A stretch of 64,000 bases of DNA from Pirellulaceae bacterium (GTDB taxonomy: Bacteria > Planctomycetota > Planctomycetia > Pirellulales > Pirellulaceae): positions 89,558 to 153,557 of the forward strand of contig JAQWSU010000018.1 in the NCBI GenBank assembly GCA_029243025.1, in the 5' to 3' direction. The position numbers and the translations under genes are program-made. The notes beneath the pieces were generated by a model. The model was not told the DNA's origin, searched no databases, and saw nothing but the letters and a program-made list of their open reading frames with translations. Shown piece after piece: positions 36,578 through 45,766 of this stretch. The number at the start of each line of letters is the position of its first letter. Position 1 is the first letter of the stretch.

Positions 36578-36930
36578 ATGGCACATAACAATGATCTTCA
36601 TGACGTCGTTATCATTGGAGACGCCTCTAGAAATGTTATTGAAGGTTTTGGGATCTGGGAACATGCTGCTCATGCATCTAATTTAGAGGACGGACAGGAT
36701 TTTGCTGCATTCATCGCAGATGTAACAGATAACTTAGCAGAACCATTAAATCGAAATGATTTAGAGTTGTTATATCGTATGAACGCCGGTACTTAGTTCT
36801 TAAGATAAAATCACGGCATCAATTAGCAACGGCAAACGGAATTGACGGATCTGTCGATTATCGCCTAGGGCTGGCTGCACCGATCCACAATATTGGAAAG
36901 CTTCTCACGACATGTGGCTGTCGGGAAACT
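36578..36930 (+). pseudogene. unrecognised remnant, possibly HD-type signalling protein
   Basis: A 72-codon frame from ATG 36578 (VVIIGDASRNVIEGFGIWEH, DLELLYRMNAGT) stops at TAG. After a frame change the sequence reads RHQLATANGIDGSVDYRLGL and AAPIHNIGKLL, which recalls the H-D/N-x-G-K helix of HD-domain phosphohydrolases (HDIGK). The catalytic Asp would be Asn. The parts are too short to be sure, and the region has an unusual composition. Confidence 0.3.
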
Positions 36931-37219
36931 GTGTGCCAGTATGAGCGGCCTGCGATGAGACCGAAACACTGAAGCTCGTACCTCAGACTTCAGATCGTGA
37001 ACCGGGGTCGTTTAAAAATCCAGGAGGCTGTCCAACATTGGCCCGACCTGCATCGTGAGTGACCTCGCTTACGGACCGCGCTTACTGACCTCGATCACTG
37101 ACTCAGCGACGACGGCGTGAGCCGTGGATGCGGCGCACCTTACCATCCGCCGACGCAGGGCGAGAGCAGTCGCCGGCATCAGATGCTGAAGAAGCGAATA
37201 TTGACAAGTTTCAAAAATC

Positions 37220-38020
37220 ATGAAAACAGAACAAGTACAGAGTTCTGATTTTGATTCGGGGTTAAAGCTGAAATTTTACGAATCATTTGGAGGCCAAAAC
37301 CAGGAAAGGTGAAAGGCGCGTTTCATGATATACCTGCACTTTCAGAATGGAATGCAGAGTATCTTGATGTGAAGATCGGCAGTGCTAATATCACAGTTCT
37401 GGAGTCCCCAGAGAGTAATGGCGACTATGATAATGCTGTAGAAAAAAAGATGACGGTGTCTGAATACCTGACGACGTTATCAAGGCCGAATAGTGAAAAA
37501 AACACTCGACGGGTTCAAGATTGCCGACCGTGGTAACTTTGGGTCCAACCCAGCACTGGGCGCCGCTAAAAACCCTGAATTAGATGCACTTGTCGATGAT
37601 TTCGAAGCGCCGGCCTTCCACGCGGTTGGACAATCTAGTTTACGTTCAAATCATTCTTGTCAGTAGACGAAACTCAACCAATCTACATGATGATTGGGGA
37701 GGCGAAGGCAAGTTTTATTCCAAGTTTCAGGGCGCAAGAAAATCTACTTTGTCGCACCTAAAGATGGCCGCCGTGTAGGGCTAAACCCCATTCTTTCTGA
37801 GCTGAATCTAGCCTCGACGAAAACAGATTTGTTCAACGAAAGCCCAGCCACGTTTGATGACGATGACGGAACCGTTTATGAAACCGTTTGGGAGCCGCGT
37901 GAAGTCATTTACTGGCCACCTTTCTGGTTGCACAATGTTCAAATCCTTGATGATTTCAACCTTGCCATCAATGTGCGCATCAGTGAGATCAATGTAAACG
38001 GTTTAATGATCAGGCAATAG
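37220..38020 (+). pseudogene. JmjC-like cupin (cupin_8) gene, frameshifted
   Basis: Fragments in different frames give FHDIPALSEWNAEYLDVKIG (37320), a middle block with VEKKMTVSEYLTTLS, then SGRKKIYFVAPKDGRRVGLN (37725). The end reads VIYWPPFWLHNVQILDDFNL and AINVRI. These match the order of cupin-8/JmjC-type Fe(II)/2-oxoglutarate hydroxylases. The last His (LHNV) corresponds to the third metal ligand, and the metal-binding HxD block should lie near 37640-37700. At least two frameshifts separate the pieces. ATG 37220 may be the original start. Likely a dead protein or peptide hydroxylase. Confidence 0.6.
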
Positions 38021-38362
38021 GCTTCACAGATTGTGGCAGAGCTACTGAGTAAACATATCTCACACGGTAAAGAGGCGATTGCACTGTCGAAATTGAAAAG
38101 AGTCTATTCAGAGTTACAAGCAAGACATTTTGAATAGAATTCAATCCGATGGTTTATGGGAATGGGCATCGCAATGCCCTCATTATCAATTTGAGCAGAC
38201 AAAAGCCCCCGGTTGAACTTTGACACTTCGAACCAATACGAGCTGCTTGACCTAAGCGGCCACGCGCAGCGACTTCGCTGCGGGCGAACAGCGGGACGGG
38301 AGGCTCCCGGCCGGGGGAGGTCTGGAGTTGGGGGCTAGAAGGCGATTGGGTCGAAAAGGGCC
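38021..38362. other. intergenic region with a G+C-rich block
   Basis: Contains a possible 33-codon remnant frame to TAG at about 38137, then a G+C-rich block at 38240-38335 (GGGACGGGAGGCTCCCGGCC). The block includes a short palindrome GGGAGGCTCCC that could form a hairpin. No gene is supported. Confidence 0.35.
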
Positions 38363-39043
38363 TTGATGTCTGCTACCGTCAAGTGGTTGAGCACATGCTC
38401 TCGACGACTGATTCCAATGTCGTTGGGCTTAGATCCTTTTTGGGGTGAACTCATGCGCCAGGTAGTCCAAAAGATTGTTCTAGGCACAGTCCAGATATCT
38501 TTACTGAAGAGCATGTACAATTATTGTTGTGTTGGGTTTCGCGCATTGGCCTCAGTCCTTTTGCTCCGACACAAAGACGTACTTCTAGTTCTTGAGCGAG
38601 CTAGCATTGCCGCAGAGGCTTCACCAGGCTTAAGTGACATCGACGTAACCCTTATCGTTTCTCCTTCAATAAGTTCCTCGCCTGAGGATCTGGACTTATG
38701 GGAACACGATGATCGTGTTAAGCGCTGGGTGCCAGTGCTTGGGGAGCTTAGTCTTTTAACTTCGGTGCAATTTGAGCGCTCGCAGCGGTTTACCGCCGGC
38801 GTGATCGATTCTCACAAGAATTGTGTGCTGCTGGCTACAAATAAGCCTGCCGATCGCCTCGGGCAGGCGCCAGCAGCTTCTCGCTGGAGTCGGGCCCGGA
38901 ATGCTCTGGTGCGCTATAATAGTACGCTCCGGCCGCTTGTTTTCGGGCATGAAACCTGGTGGGCTGAGCGAATTCGGCATGCTACAAAAAAATTCGCTGG
39001 AGACTCGATTTGCCCAAGTTCAATGGTGACCCTGTTGCGCTAG
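38363..39043 (+). CDS. nucleotidyltransferase-fold protein, N-terminal part
   Basis: Frame of 226 codons. The real start is uncertain (TTG 38363, ATG 38366, or ATG 38417). Residues around 90-100 read SPGLSDIDVTLIVS, the G-S/L-x-D-x-D block of DNA-polymerase-beta-type nucleotidyltransferases, following a helix LLRHKDVLLVLERA. The frame ends shortly after an A7 tract (38986-38992). One base back, the next frame continues in a protein-like way (KIRWRLDLPKFNGDPVALES) into the following entry. The two probably are one gene interrupted by a one-base homopolymer change, or joined by slippage. The reaction is unknown. NTase members transfer nucleotides to proteins, RNA or antibiotics. Confidence 0.5.
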   Translation: MMSATVKWLSTCSRRLIPMSLGLDPFWGELMRQVVQKIVLGTVQISLLKSMYNYCCVGFRALASVLLLRHKDVLLVLERASIAAEASPGLSDIDVTLIVSPSISSSPEDLDLWEHDDRVKRWVPVLGELSLLTSVQFERSQRFTAGVIDSHKNCVLLATNKPADRLGQAPAASRWSRARNALVRYNSTLRPLVFGHETWWAERIRHATKKFAGDSICPSSMVTLLR

Positions 39044-39831
39044 AATCGCTTGTGGCCAAGGTCATTGTAGACTTTGATTCTACGTGTCTCTTCAATGAAG
39101 AGCTGTCGTCGTCGGCGCTCAGTTTGCGTGGAATTGAATTTGAACTCGGAGAGCAAGAGAGCCTGGTTGCGAAGCGCTATGGTGAGCTCGCGCGTGAATT
39201 CTCATCTGAAATTCGAGTGGCGACCTTTCCCGATCCCACACGCTCGTCCTTGTTCTATCTTGCGATCCTTGTGCCTCCCGAGTTGCTATCTATCCGCGAT
39301 GCCCCACTCTTTCGTTTCATTCGTGAGTTTTGCACCCAGCACTACGATTTCTTCGCGCGTGCGGTGGGCAATGACCCGCAGCATTTCAATCGTGCTACTG
39401 GCTTTCCGCTAGTCCTTACACCGAAACTCTGGAACTTGTGGTACTCTGTTTATCCTCTTAAGAGCCTCACATTTCATTCGGTAGATGCAGTTTTTCGTTT
39501 GGAAATAGAGGCTCCGCTCCCAACAAGAAGAATGCTCTGGGAAAGCGCTGCCGTTTATTACCGCGGTTGGCTCGACAGTAGGATTTGGTGGATTCGAGAA
39601 AGCCCGGAACGAGAGCGAGCTTTGTACGAACCCATGCTACGTAGTATGCAGCTGCACATGAAGCTACTTGAAACCGGTACCGCTACGGTCTCTGAGTCCG
39701 CGTTTTCCCAATTCGAGCCGACTAACGATCTCCTCGAACCTGACGACGGAGTCGGTCGGCCCGATGGCGATGTCGTCTGTCGCGAACGACTCGGCGGACT
39801 GCTGCATTACTACCATCGCAAAGCAGCGTAG
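39010..39831 (+). CDS. continuation of the nucleotidyltransferase-like protein fused to a transposase tail
   Basis: The frame opens after the A7 tract and continues the preceding protein for about 240 residues (LVAKVIVDFDSTCLFNEEL, FIREFCTQHYDFFARAVG, MLWESAAVYYRGWLDSRIWW). It looks helical and similar in composition to the N-terminal part. From about 39727 the sequence changes to LLEPDDGVGRPDGDVVCRER and LGGLLHYYHRKAA, the exact type of end found on the integrase-core transposase at 17173. An insertion-element end has therefore joined this gene in frame and supplied its stop codon. Native C-terminal residues may be lost. Confidence 0.5.
   Translation: MPKFNGDPVALESLVAKVIVDFDSTCLFNEELSSSALSLRGIEFELGEQESLVAKRYGELAREFSSEIRVATFPDPTRSSLFYLAILVPPELLSIRDAPLFRFIREFCTQHYDFFARAVGNDPQHFNRATGFPLVLTPKLWNLWYSVYPLKSLTFHSVDAVFRLEIEAPLPTRRMLWESAAVYYRGWLDSRIWWIRESPERERALYEPMLRSMQLHMKLLETGTATVSESAFSQFEPTNDLLEPDDGVGRPDGDVVCRERLGGLLHYYHRKAA
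39721..39831 (+). mobile_element. 3' end of an integrase-type insertion element
   Basis: About 37 codons with the conserved transposase end (RERLGGLLHYYHRKAA), corresponding to RERLGGLLKYYYCDAA of the element at 16-17 kb. The bases after the stop, to about 39990, may contain the rest of the element's right end, but no inverted terminal repeat was located. Confidence 0.65.
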
Positions 39832-40028
39832 CGCCAAGGCGAAAGCGTCTTGCCAGTCCGTGCTCAACATGCGCACCGACGATAAAAAAACTCGCCATTT
39901 TCACCTGCTAGCCCCGCGCACTGCCCGACTCGCTCTGCAACCTCGGCCTAATCCGATCCGCCCAGCCGCGCCTCGAGCAAGTTTTCAAAGAGCAAATGCG
40001 TCGTTTCAGTTTTTTCACATTACGGCCT

Positions 40029-40973
40029 CTATGAACCGTTTCGCCAAGTGAGGCGAATCTGTTGACCACCGAGCGGATGGTTTGCGGCAATTGTGTGAAG
40101 TGTTAAACGTATTCCGTCGGCCGCCAGGCATCCCTCCACCCACCCTTGAGGTTGTTTGGGATCGAAGATATAAGCGGTGGTGGGAAGATTGATTAAGTGC
40201 AATCCGTCAACCTCGCCAAGTTTCCATACGTGCGTATGTCCGCAGATGTACGCCTTGACGTGCCGGCGCGTTCGCAGAATGTCGACAACGGCGTCATTAT
40301 CTAGCAGGCCTGACAACTTGGACCAAATCGGGTCCCGCTTCGAATTCATCTCCACGTGATGGTGACCAACCACGATTGCCGGTTTGTCGGCGTGTTGGTC
40401 GATCGCGTTGGCCAGCCATCGGACTTGCGGCGCGCCGAGATTGCCTTCCGTAACGGTGCTTTTTGTATTGTAGAGTGAATCGAGCAAGAACCAGTTAGCG
40501 TGTTCGGTCTCGATGATATCCACCCATCTGCCTTCCACGGGCGGATGTTCGGGACTCAAGTCAGCTAATGCCTGAATGCATAGTCCGCGACGATCACAAT
40601 TCCCCATGGTCAAATGAACTCGAATACCCGAGTTGCGCATCGGGGAAATCAGCCGGCCAAATTGTTTGTAGGCTTCTGGCGTCGGCGGTGATCCGTCCGT
40701 CGCGAGATCTCCGTTGACGATCACATGCGCCGGTTGAGTGTCGAGTCGCGTGATCTTGCCCACCACTTGCCGAAGGTGATCGGTCATGTTGATTCCTCGC
40801 GCGGTCGCCGCTGGGTCGGCCATGATATGCGTATCGGAAACCAGCGCAAATCGGTTGGAGTCGACGTCGACGTCCCGAGGATACCCCTTTTGTACCAGGA
40901 CGCAGCTACCGATCACGCCCGCGGTACCTGAGATGAATTGGCGACGTGATATTGCGGGAAGGTGAATTGGCAT
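40029..40973 (-). CDS. Tat-exported metallophosphoesterase
   Basis: 314 residues. The N-terminus ISRRQFISGTAGVIGSCVLV is a twin-arginine signal, so the protein is folded in the cytosol before export. The calcineurin-like phosphoesterase motifs are in order: FALVSDTHI (D-x-H), VIVNGDLA (GD), MGNCDRR (a GNHD variant with C for H), VVGHHHVE, and ICGHTHVW (GH-x-H). These residues bind two metal ions for hydrolysis of phosphomono- or diesters. The GNCD variant is unusual at the catalytic His position. Substrate unknown. It stands alone between eroded elements. Confidence 0.88.
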   Translation of the reverse strand: MPIHLPAISRRQFISGTAGVIGSCVLVQKGYPRDVDVDSNRFALVSDTHIMADPAATARGINMTDHLRQVVGKITRLDTQPAHVIVNGDLATDGSPPTPEAYKQFGRLISPMRNSGIRVHLTMGNCDRRGLCIQALADLSPEHPPVEGRWVDIIETEHANWFLLDSLYNTKSTVTEGNLGAPQVRWLANAIDQHADKPAIVVGHHHVEMNSKRDPIWSKLSGLLDNDAVVDILRTRRHVKAYICGHTHVWKLGEVDGLHLINLPTTAYIFDPKQPQGWVEGCLAADGIRLTLHTIAANHPLGGQQIRLTWRNGS

Positions 40974-41009
40974 TGGGTTAACTCCGGGGTTTTAGCAACA
41001 ACTCCTTAA

Positions 41010-41315
41010 TCAACGTTGCTCATTGTGGTAAAATAAGGGAAGCACGCAATGAAGGTGTTGGTATTCGATGGATAAAATGACACCGCTTGTGACCACACCC
41101 TGGCGTGCGCCCACGTAACAGCTTTGAACAGGCGAGAGCCAGACTTCACCAACCAGCAAACGAGCAACTCGTTCCGAACGTTGGTTACTTTCAAGCTGCA
41201 TTTTTTCGCGTGATGCCGTCAGTGGATCGGGCTTGACCATCCAAGGTTCATGCTGGTCGGCGACGGCAATTCTTCTTTGACCGGTGAATTTGGTCCACGG
41301 TGCGGCGAGGACCAC
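41010..41315 (-). pseudogene. N-terminal fragment of a second sialate O-acetylesterase-like gene
   Basis: The frame aligns with residues about 50-170 of the esterase at 6.9-9.8 kb: TGQRRIAVADQHEPWMVKPD to AGQKRRAVADQDGDWMIKLD, PLTASRE is identical, LLVGEVWLSPVQSCYVGA to VLVGEVWFSSGQSNMVWTAG, and EYQHLHCVLPLF to EININTVSALFP. The nucleophile motif GQSNM has become VQSCY, and nothing of the remaining gene survives. It is a decayed paralogue or a copied fragment. Confidence 0.75.
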
Positions 41316-41529
41316 ACCGGCACAAGCATCGATGTTTTACGCCCTTCGGTTCCGGAGACTGCGACCCGGAAAACGTAACCCCTATAGCTCGCACCGAGTT
41401 AGAACACTCTCGAGAATTGCGTTGCCCTGATAGTTGCCCAGACGGCTGCCAAGAGAAGTCAGCTTGTGGCAACGAGAGTCAACCAAGTCGGCTAAGGCAT
41501 CCGGTGCGAAGGTGATCGCCCTGCCGGTG

Positions 41530-41795
41530 AAATCCCCCACCTAAACGGTCGTTGTGAACGCTTCATCGGCACTCTGAAAGGCGAATGCTTGCACCGGTTT
41601 CTCATCTTCAGCAAACCGCATCTCGACTATTTGGTAAAGGAGTTTTTGACGTACTACAATCACGCGCGGTCGCATTCAAGTCGTGATTGTCTTCCACCGA
41701 TTCGGACCCTTCCTGAGCCCGTCCGATCCTTGTCGGTCAAGGAAGTGGAGATTCATTCGCATCTGGGTCGGATTGTCCAACGGCTGCAGATTTGA
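41530..41795 (+). pseudogene. C-terminal fragment of an integrase-core transposase
   Basis: Reads HLNGRCERFIGTLKGECLHR, then LDYLVKEFLTYYNHARSHSS and a final basic block (HSHLGRIVQRLQI). This is the end of a DDE/rve transposase containing the catalytic Glu region (ERFIGTLKGE). The N-terminal two thirds are missing. It differs from the element at 16 kb, so it is a separate insertion. Confidence 0.7.
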
Positions 41796-42545
41796 CCGAT
41801 TCTGAATTGCAGGCGGTGAGATGACCTCGGTACTTATCCAACCCTTTCGCTATTCAGGCCGACGTAAAAGTATTTGTGACCAGTAAGTGCGTGCTGTCCG
41901 AACACAAATTGTCGTCGTCCTAGCGACAGTCGGCTACGTGCGACCCGCCAACTCTGAGATCGGCTCACTCACCTCCTCGTCATTCCCACCATGAAAACTC
42001 AACACGAAACGTCCGCGTCGCTCCGATGATGGGATTTGCCACCAGGATCGATCCGCTCTGTGAGAATGCGACCTCAACTGACAATGCATTGGATGGATTC
42101 TTCGGGGCGTTCGCAGCAGCAAGTGTCACTGGACGGAATTATTCGGCAATGTGGGTGGAGCAGGCGACAGTTTCGTCGCCACCATTCTCGATGGTGATGC
42201 AATCGTAAACACGACGGCGGGAGGTAGCACCTTTTTCAGGCAATTTCATTTCGCGTTCGATCAATAAATGGTCGGATTGGCCTAGCGCCACCAATGCTAC
42301 ATACTCGATGCTAAGCAGGCTTCAATAAAATATGCTTTTTCTTTGGAAAATCTGGACACAAAACGGGTCCGCACTGAGCGCAACCATTAGGATGCGATCG
42401 GGCGGAAGCTGGAGGAATTTCCAAATTCATTCATCTATCATCTAAGAGACACCCGGTCCGCCGGATGAAACATCGTTTCAAAGCTTCGCCTGACAGCGCT
42501 GTTGACTCACCGCCGAGACCTGTTTGAGATGGAAGGCGTATAGTT
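41796..42545. other. intergenic region with remnants of secreted-protein genes
   Basis: Two protein-like but short frames lie here. A minus frame ends SQSGSILVANPIIGATRTFR (about 41998-42140). A plus frame has GGAGDSFVATILDGDAIVNT (about 42153-42267). Neither has a start or a family. The last 270 bp contain the upstream region of the next gene, with GGAAGG about 12 nt before its ATG. Confidence 0.35.
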
Positions 42546-43760
42546 ATGAACATCAACCGCCATCGAATCGAGACCGTCGTAATTCTGGCCCTGGCGGCTG
42601 GTGTGTTGGCAATTGCCGACTCTCCGGCATCGGCGCAAACCATAATCGCTTCTCAGGATTTTGAGGACAATTCCTTGTCTCGCGGCATTCCTGCCGAAGC
42701 TACGGCCGTCGCTCTCGACATCTATGATGATACGACGGGCGTTTACACCATGCCCGGCCTGGGTTTCGATAGTGGCGTGGGCCTTGGATGGACTTATTCC
42801 ACTGACGCGGCCACTCCCGAAGGGGTTACCCGTGGCAACGACAACGGCGACGTCATCGGCGTCTTCATCGACGATAGCAAAGACTTTGGGACCACAAACG
42901 GGCTCGCCGGCGCCCCCGGACAAACCGGGGCCTTCTACCTCGTCGAGGATGCCGATAGCACCTGGACTGTAGCCTTCGATCCCGTCGACACGACCGGCTT
43001 CACGGACTTGATGCTCAGTTTCACTTGGGGCATCGACAATGATGGCGGCGGCAGCACGGCTGGCTCTAACTTCGAAGGGAGCGATTTCATCGACGTCACC
43101 GTGAACGGGGACTCCGTTTTCAAAGTGGATGGTGTCGGCGATTTCCACCTAGACGACGCGACTGGTGGTCTCGACGACCTTGACGCGGACTACATCAACG
43201 CCTTCACACCGGAAAACATTGATATCTCGGCATTGGATGGCCAGATACTCAACATCAGCTTCGCCATCGCTAATAATGCTGCTGCCGAAGACATCGCGTT
43301 CGACAACGTTATGGTCTCCGGCATGGCCGCCGAATTGCCCGGCGACTTCGACGGTGACAACGTCGTAGACGTCAATGACATCAATCAATTCTGCGGCAAC
43401 TATACGTCCGGCGATTCGGTCTTCGACGTCAATGCCGATGGCTCGGTTGATCTGAATGATCACGCTCACTTGATTCAAAACATCCTTGGGACGAGTGCTG
43501 GAGATGCCGATCTGAATGGCTCGTTCGGGACCAGTGATCTGATCGCGGTGTTCACCGAGGGCAAATACGAGCAAGACGTCTCGGCCGGTTGGCACGAAGG
43601 TGAGTTCAACTGTGACGGCCGCTTCGATACGGGCGATCTGGTCGCCGCCTTCCAAGCCGGAACGTATGACCCGAGTGCTGCAGTACAAGCGGTGCCCGAG
43701 CCAGGTGGATGCCTGCTGCTTGTGTTGGGCTTGTTGATAGTAGGGCGTCGGCAAGTTTAG
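42546..43760 (+). CDS. jelly-roll-like PEP-CTERM protein with dockerin-like repeats
   Basis: 404 residues. Signal peptide (VVILALAAGVLAIADSPASA). Residues about 30-260 form an all-beta domain (TIIASQDFEDNSLSRGIP, DSTWTVAFDPVDTTGFTDLM, ILNISFAIANN) like the lectin-type jelly rolls of planctomycete surface proteins. Residues about 265-310 carry one calcium-loop pair (DFDGDNVVDVND, DVNADGSVDLND). A further pair precedes the end (DADLNGSFGTSD, EFNCDGRFDTGD). The C-terminus VPEPGGCLLLVLGLLIVGRR is a PEP-CTERM signal. It has a close, frameshifted paralogue at 45.8-46.6 kb without the dockerin-like part. The phosphoesterase gene begins 49 bp downstream. Confidence 0.88.
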   Translation: MNINRHRIETVVILALAAGVLAIADSPASAQTIIASQDFEDNSLSRGIPAEATAVALDIYDDTTGVYTMPGLGFDSGVGLGWTYSTDAATPEGVTRGNDNGDVIGVFIDDSKDFGTTNGLAGAPGQTGAFYLVEDADSTWTVAFDPVDTTGFTDLMLSFTWGIDNDGGGSTAGSNFEGSDFIDVTVNGDSVFKVDGVGDFHLDDATGGLDDLDADYINAFTPENIDISALDGQILNISFAIANNAAAEDIAFDNVMVSGMAAELPGDFDGDNVVDVNDINQFCGNYTSGDSVFDVNADGSVDLNDHAHLIQNILGTSAGDADLNGSFGTSDLIAVFTEGKYEQDVSAGWHEGEFNCDGRFDTGDLVAAFQAGTYDPSAAVQAVPEPGGCLLLVLGLLIVGRRQV

Positions 43761-43809
43761 CTCAATAGCGAACAAAAAGCCTGCGCTAGATTGAGAGGCG
43801 GTCCAAGTC

Positions 43810-45672
43810 ATGTATATTGGTTTAGCAACTCGAATCATCGTGAACACTGAAACACAACGTCTCTGGAATCGTCGCGTATCGCGATTGTTCACTCTGCTAC
43901 TATTAGCTGGGCACCTCGATTTTCTCGTCACCGCGAGACATGCAGCCGCCGTTGAACCGTTTATCTTGGCGGTGATTGGCGATCAGCAAAACGCCGTCGA
44001 CCGCGATCGCCATCTTGACAATTACGCGTCGTTCACAAACCAGACAGATTGGCTGGCTGCCAACGCTCAGACCAACAACATTCGCTTTGTGGCGCAGGTT
44101 GGAGATATCGTGAACAACGGTTCCGAGGTGAACGAATTCGAGCGAGCGGCTGCAGCCATGGCGACGTTGGACACCGCCGTGAATGCCGATGGAGGCATAG
44201 GAATTCCGTGGAGTGTTGGCTATGGTAACCACGAGGCGCTGGTTTTCGATCCGTCCGAGGATCCCGCCGGCTCGTTGGCAGACGGGTACCGACAATACTT
44301 CGGCGGCGCCGACATCCAAAACCATCGTTACACCGGTCAGGTCGGCTTTGGCAGTGTCAGCTCCAACGAGTTGAATACGTACCATTTGATCAAGTCTTCT
44401 CAGGCACCCGATGCGCGTGAATACGTGCTGCTCAACCTCGAGTTCGACGTGCCAGGGCACCCGGCCGGTTCGTCGCCACCGGCAGGGGATATCCCGGCAT
44501 TCGATGCGATCGACTGGGCACAGGACGTCATGGACGCCCATCCCGGCAAGCCGACGATCATCAGCACGCACGTGTTCGAAGGGACGCGTGAGGGGCCACC
44601 TTTCTCGCCGGACTGGCCGGGTCCGGGGCGCAACAGCCAAGCTGAGATTTTTGACAAGCTGGTAACGAACAACTCACAGGTCTTCATGGTGCTCAGCGGT
44701 CATACGACCCAGGACACGCATCGAGTGAGATTGAATAACGCTGGGCTTCCGGTACTGCAAATGGTTACTGACTACTCAATGCAGAGATTCGGAGGCGGCG
44801 GCTTCATGCGCCTCATCGAACTGGATGAGGAGGTGGGTGAGCTTCGAGTCGAAACGTTTTCGCCGGGCATTCCCCAGAGTCCCGATCCTCAATACCGCAC
44901 TGAGTGGACGAGCCGGTTTAGCATCCCCATCGACTGGAACTCCCATTTTGACGACATCCCTGAGATAGAGCTCCGAGATCCATGGATCCCGGAGCCGCCG
45001 AACACGACGTTGATTAAGATCCATGCTACGGGCACCGATGACGCCACCGAGGGTGGTTACAGTGTGAGCAGCGGCAATGCGCCTTTCAAAACATTAATAC
45101 TCGACGGTACAAACGCTTCCGGAAATCTGACGGACGCCGTCCTCACGTTTAAGCTTCCCGATTTAGGTGACAAGAAGTTTCTCTCTGCGGATCTAAAATT
45201 CAATCTTTGGAACGGGGACTCGATCCATGGCGATGCTCCCTTATCAGACTTGGTCGGAATTCGCGTGTCGGCATCTAACGTCGTTACTGCGGACGACCAT
45301 CAGGCGAGTGGAACGACACTGTTGGGAGAGATCCTCCATCCTTGGGAGCTCGTGGATAGTTATGACGAGGGCGCTTTGTTAGAGACGGGTAATGATGTGG
45401 CCGCCTTGAATGACTGGCTCAGTGACAACTACGTCGCCGGCGAATATGCAGTGATCGCAGTTCGTGCAAAGACACCGCCGCTCGCACCATTTAGTTGGTT
45501 CGGGATTGACGCTCAAACCGCCGAGTTGACCATCCACACCATACCGGAACCATCGACTCGATGTTTGGCCCTAATTGGGTTGATCAGCTTAGGCAGCATA
45601 AGAACTTGGCTTAAAACGCTTAACGAAAACCCAAAAAATATATCACGCGGTCGCGACTTGAGTCGGCCGTAG
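43810..45672 (+). CDS. PEP-CTERM metallophosphoesterase
   Basis: 620 residues. After a long basic N-region and signal helix (FTLLLLAGHLDFLVTA), a calcineurin-like phosphoesterase occupies residues about 50-340: FILAVIGDQQNAV (the usual D-x-H is D-x-Q here), FVAQVGDIV, VGYGNHEALV (GNHE), TIISTHVFEG, and MVLSGHTTQD (GHT, the last His replaced by Thr). A beta-rich C-terminal domain follows (residues 400-590). The end IPEPSTRCLALIGLISLGSI is a PEP-CTERM-like signal with a longer basic tail. Two metal-ligand positions deviate (Q for H, T for H), so activity is uncertain. Placed between two jelly-roll paralogues, probably one operon. Confidence 0.82.
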   Translation: MYIGLATRIIVNTETQRLWNRRVSRLFTLLLLAGHLDFLVTARHAAAVEPFILAVIGDQQNAVDRDRHLDNYASFTNQTDWLAANAQTNNIRFVAQVGDIVNNGSEVNEFERAAAAMATLDTAVNADGGIGIPWSVGYGNHEALVFDPSEDPAGSLADGYRQYFGGADIQNHRYTGQVGFGSVSSNELNTYHLIKSSQAPDAREYVLLNLEFDVPGHPAGSSPPAGDIPAFDAIDWAQDVMDAHPGKPTIISTHVFEGTREGPPFSPDWPGPGRNSQAEIFDKLVTNNSQVFMVLSGHTTQDTHRVRLNNAGLPVLQMVTDYSMQRFGGGGFMRLIELDEEVGELRVETFSPGIPQSPDPQYRTEWTSRFSIPIDWNSHFDDIPEIELRDPWIPEPPNTTLIKIHATGTDDATEGGYSVSSGNAPFKTLILDGTNASGNLTDAVLTFKLPDLGDKKFLSADLKFNLWNGDSIHGDAPLSDLVGIRVSASNVVTADDHQASGTTLLGEILHPWELVDSYDEGALLETGNDVAALNDWLSDNYVAGEYAVIAVRAKTPPLAPFSWFGIDAQTAELTIHTIPEPSTRCLALIGLISLGSIRTWLKTLNENPKNISRGRDLSRP

Positions 45673-45766
45673 TTCAAATACGCACTGAGTCGGAATCCGT
45701 TCCCGGCTTATTTAATCGAATGCTCGCACTGTTGAACGTACCCCCGAGAACTCGAAGGAGAATGAA

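Noticed and set aside
43149-43931. 260-codon minus-strand frame
   Set aside because: Antisense to the jelly-roll PEP-CTERM gene. Its apparent coding look comes from the repetitive Asp-rich plus-strand frame.
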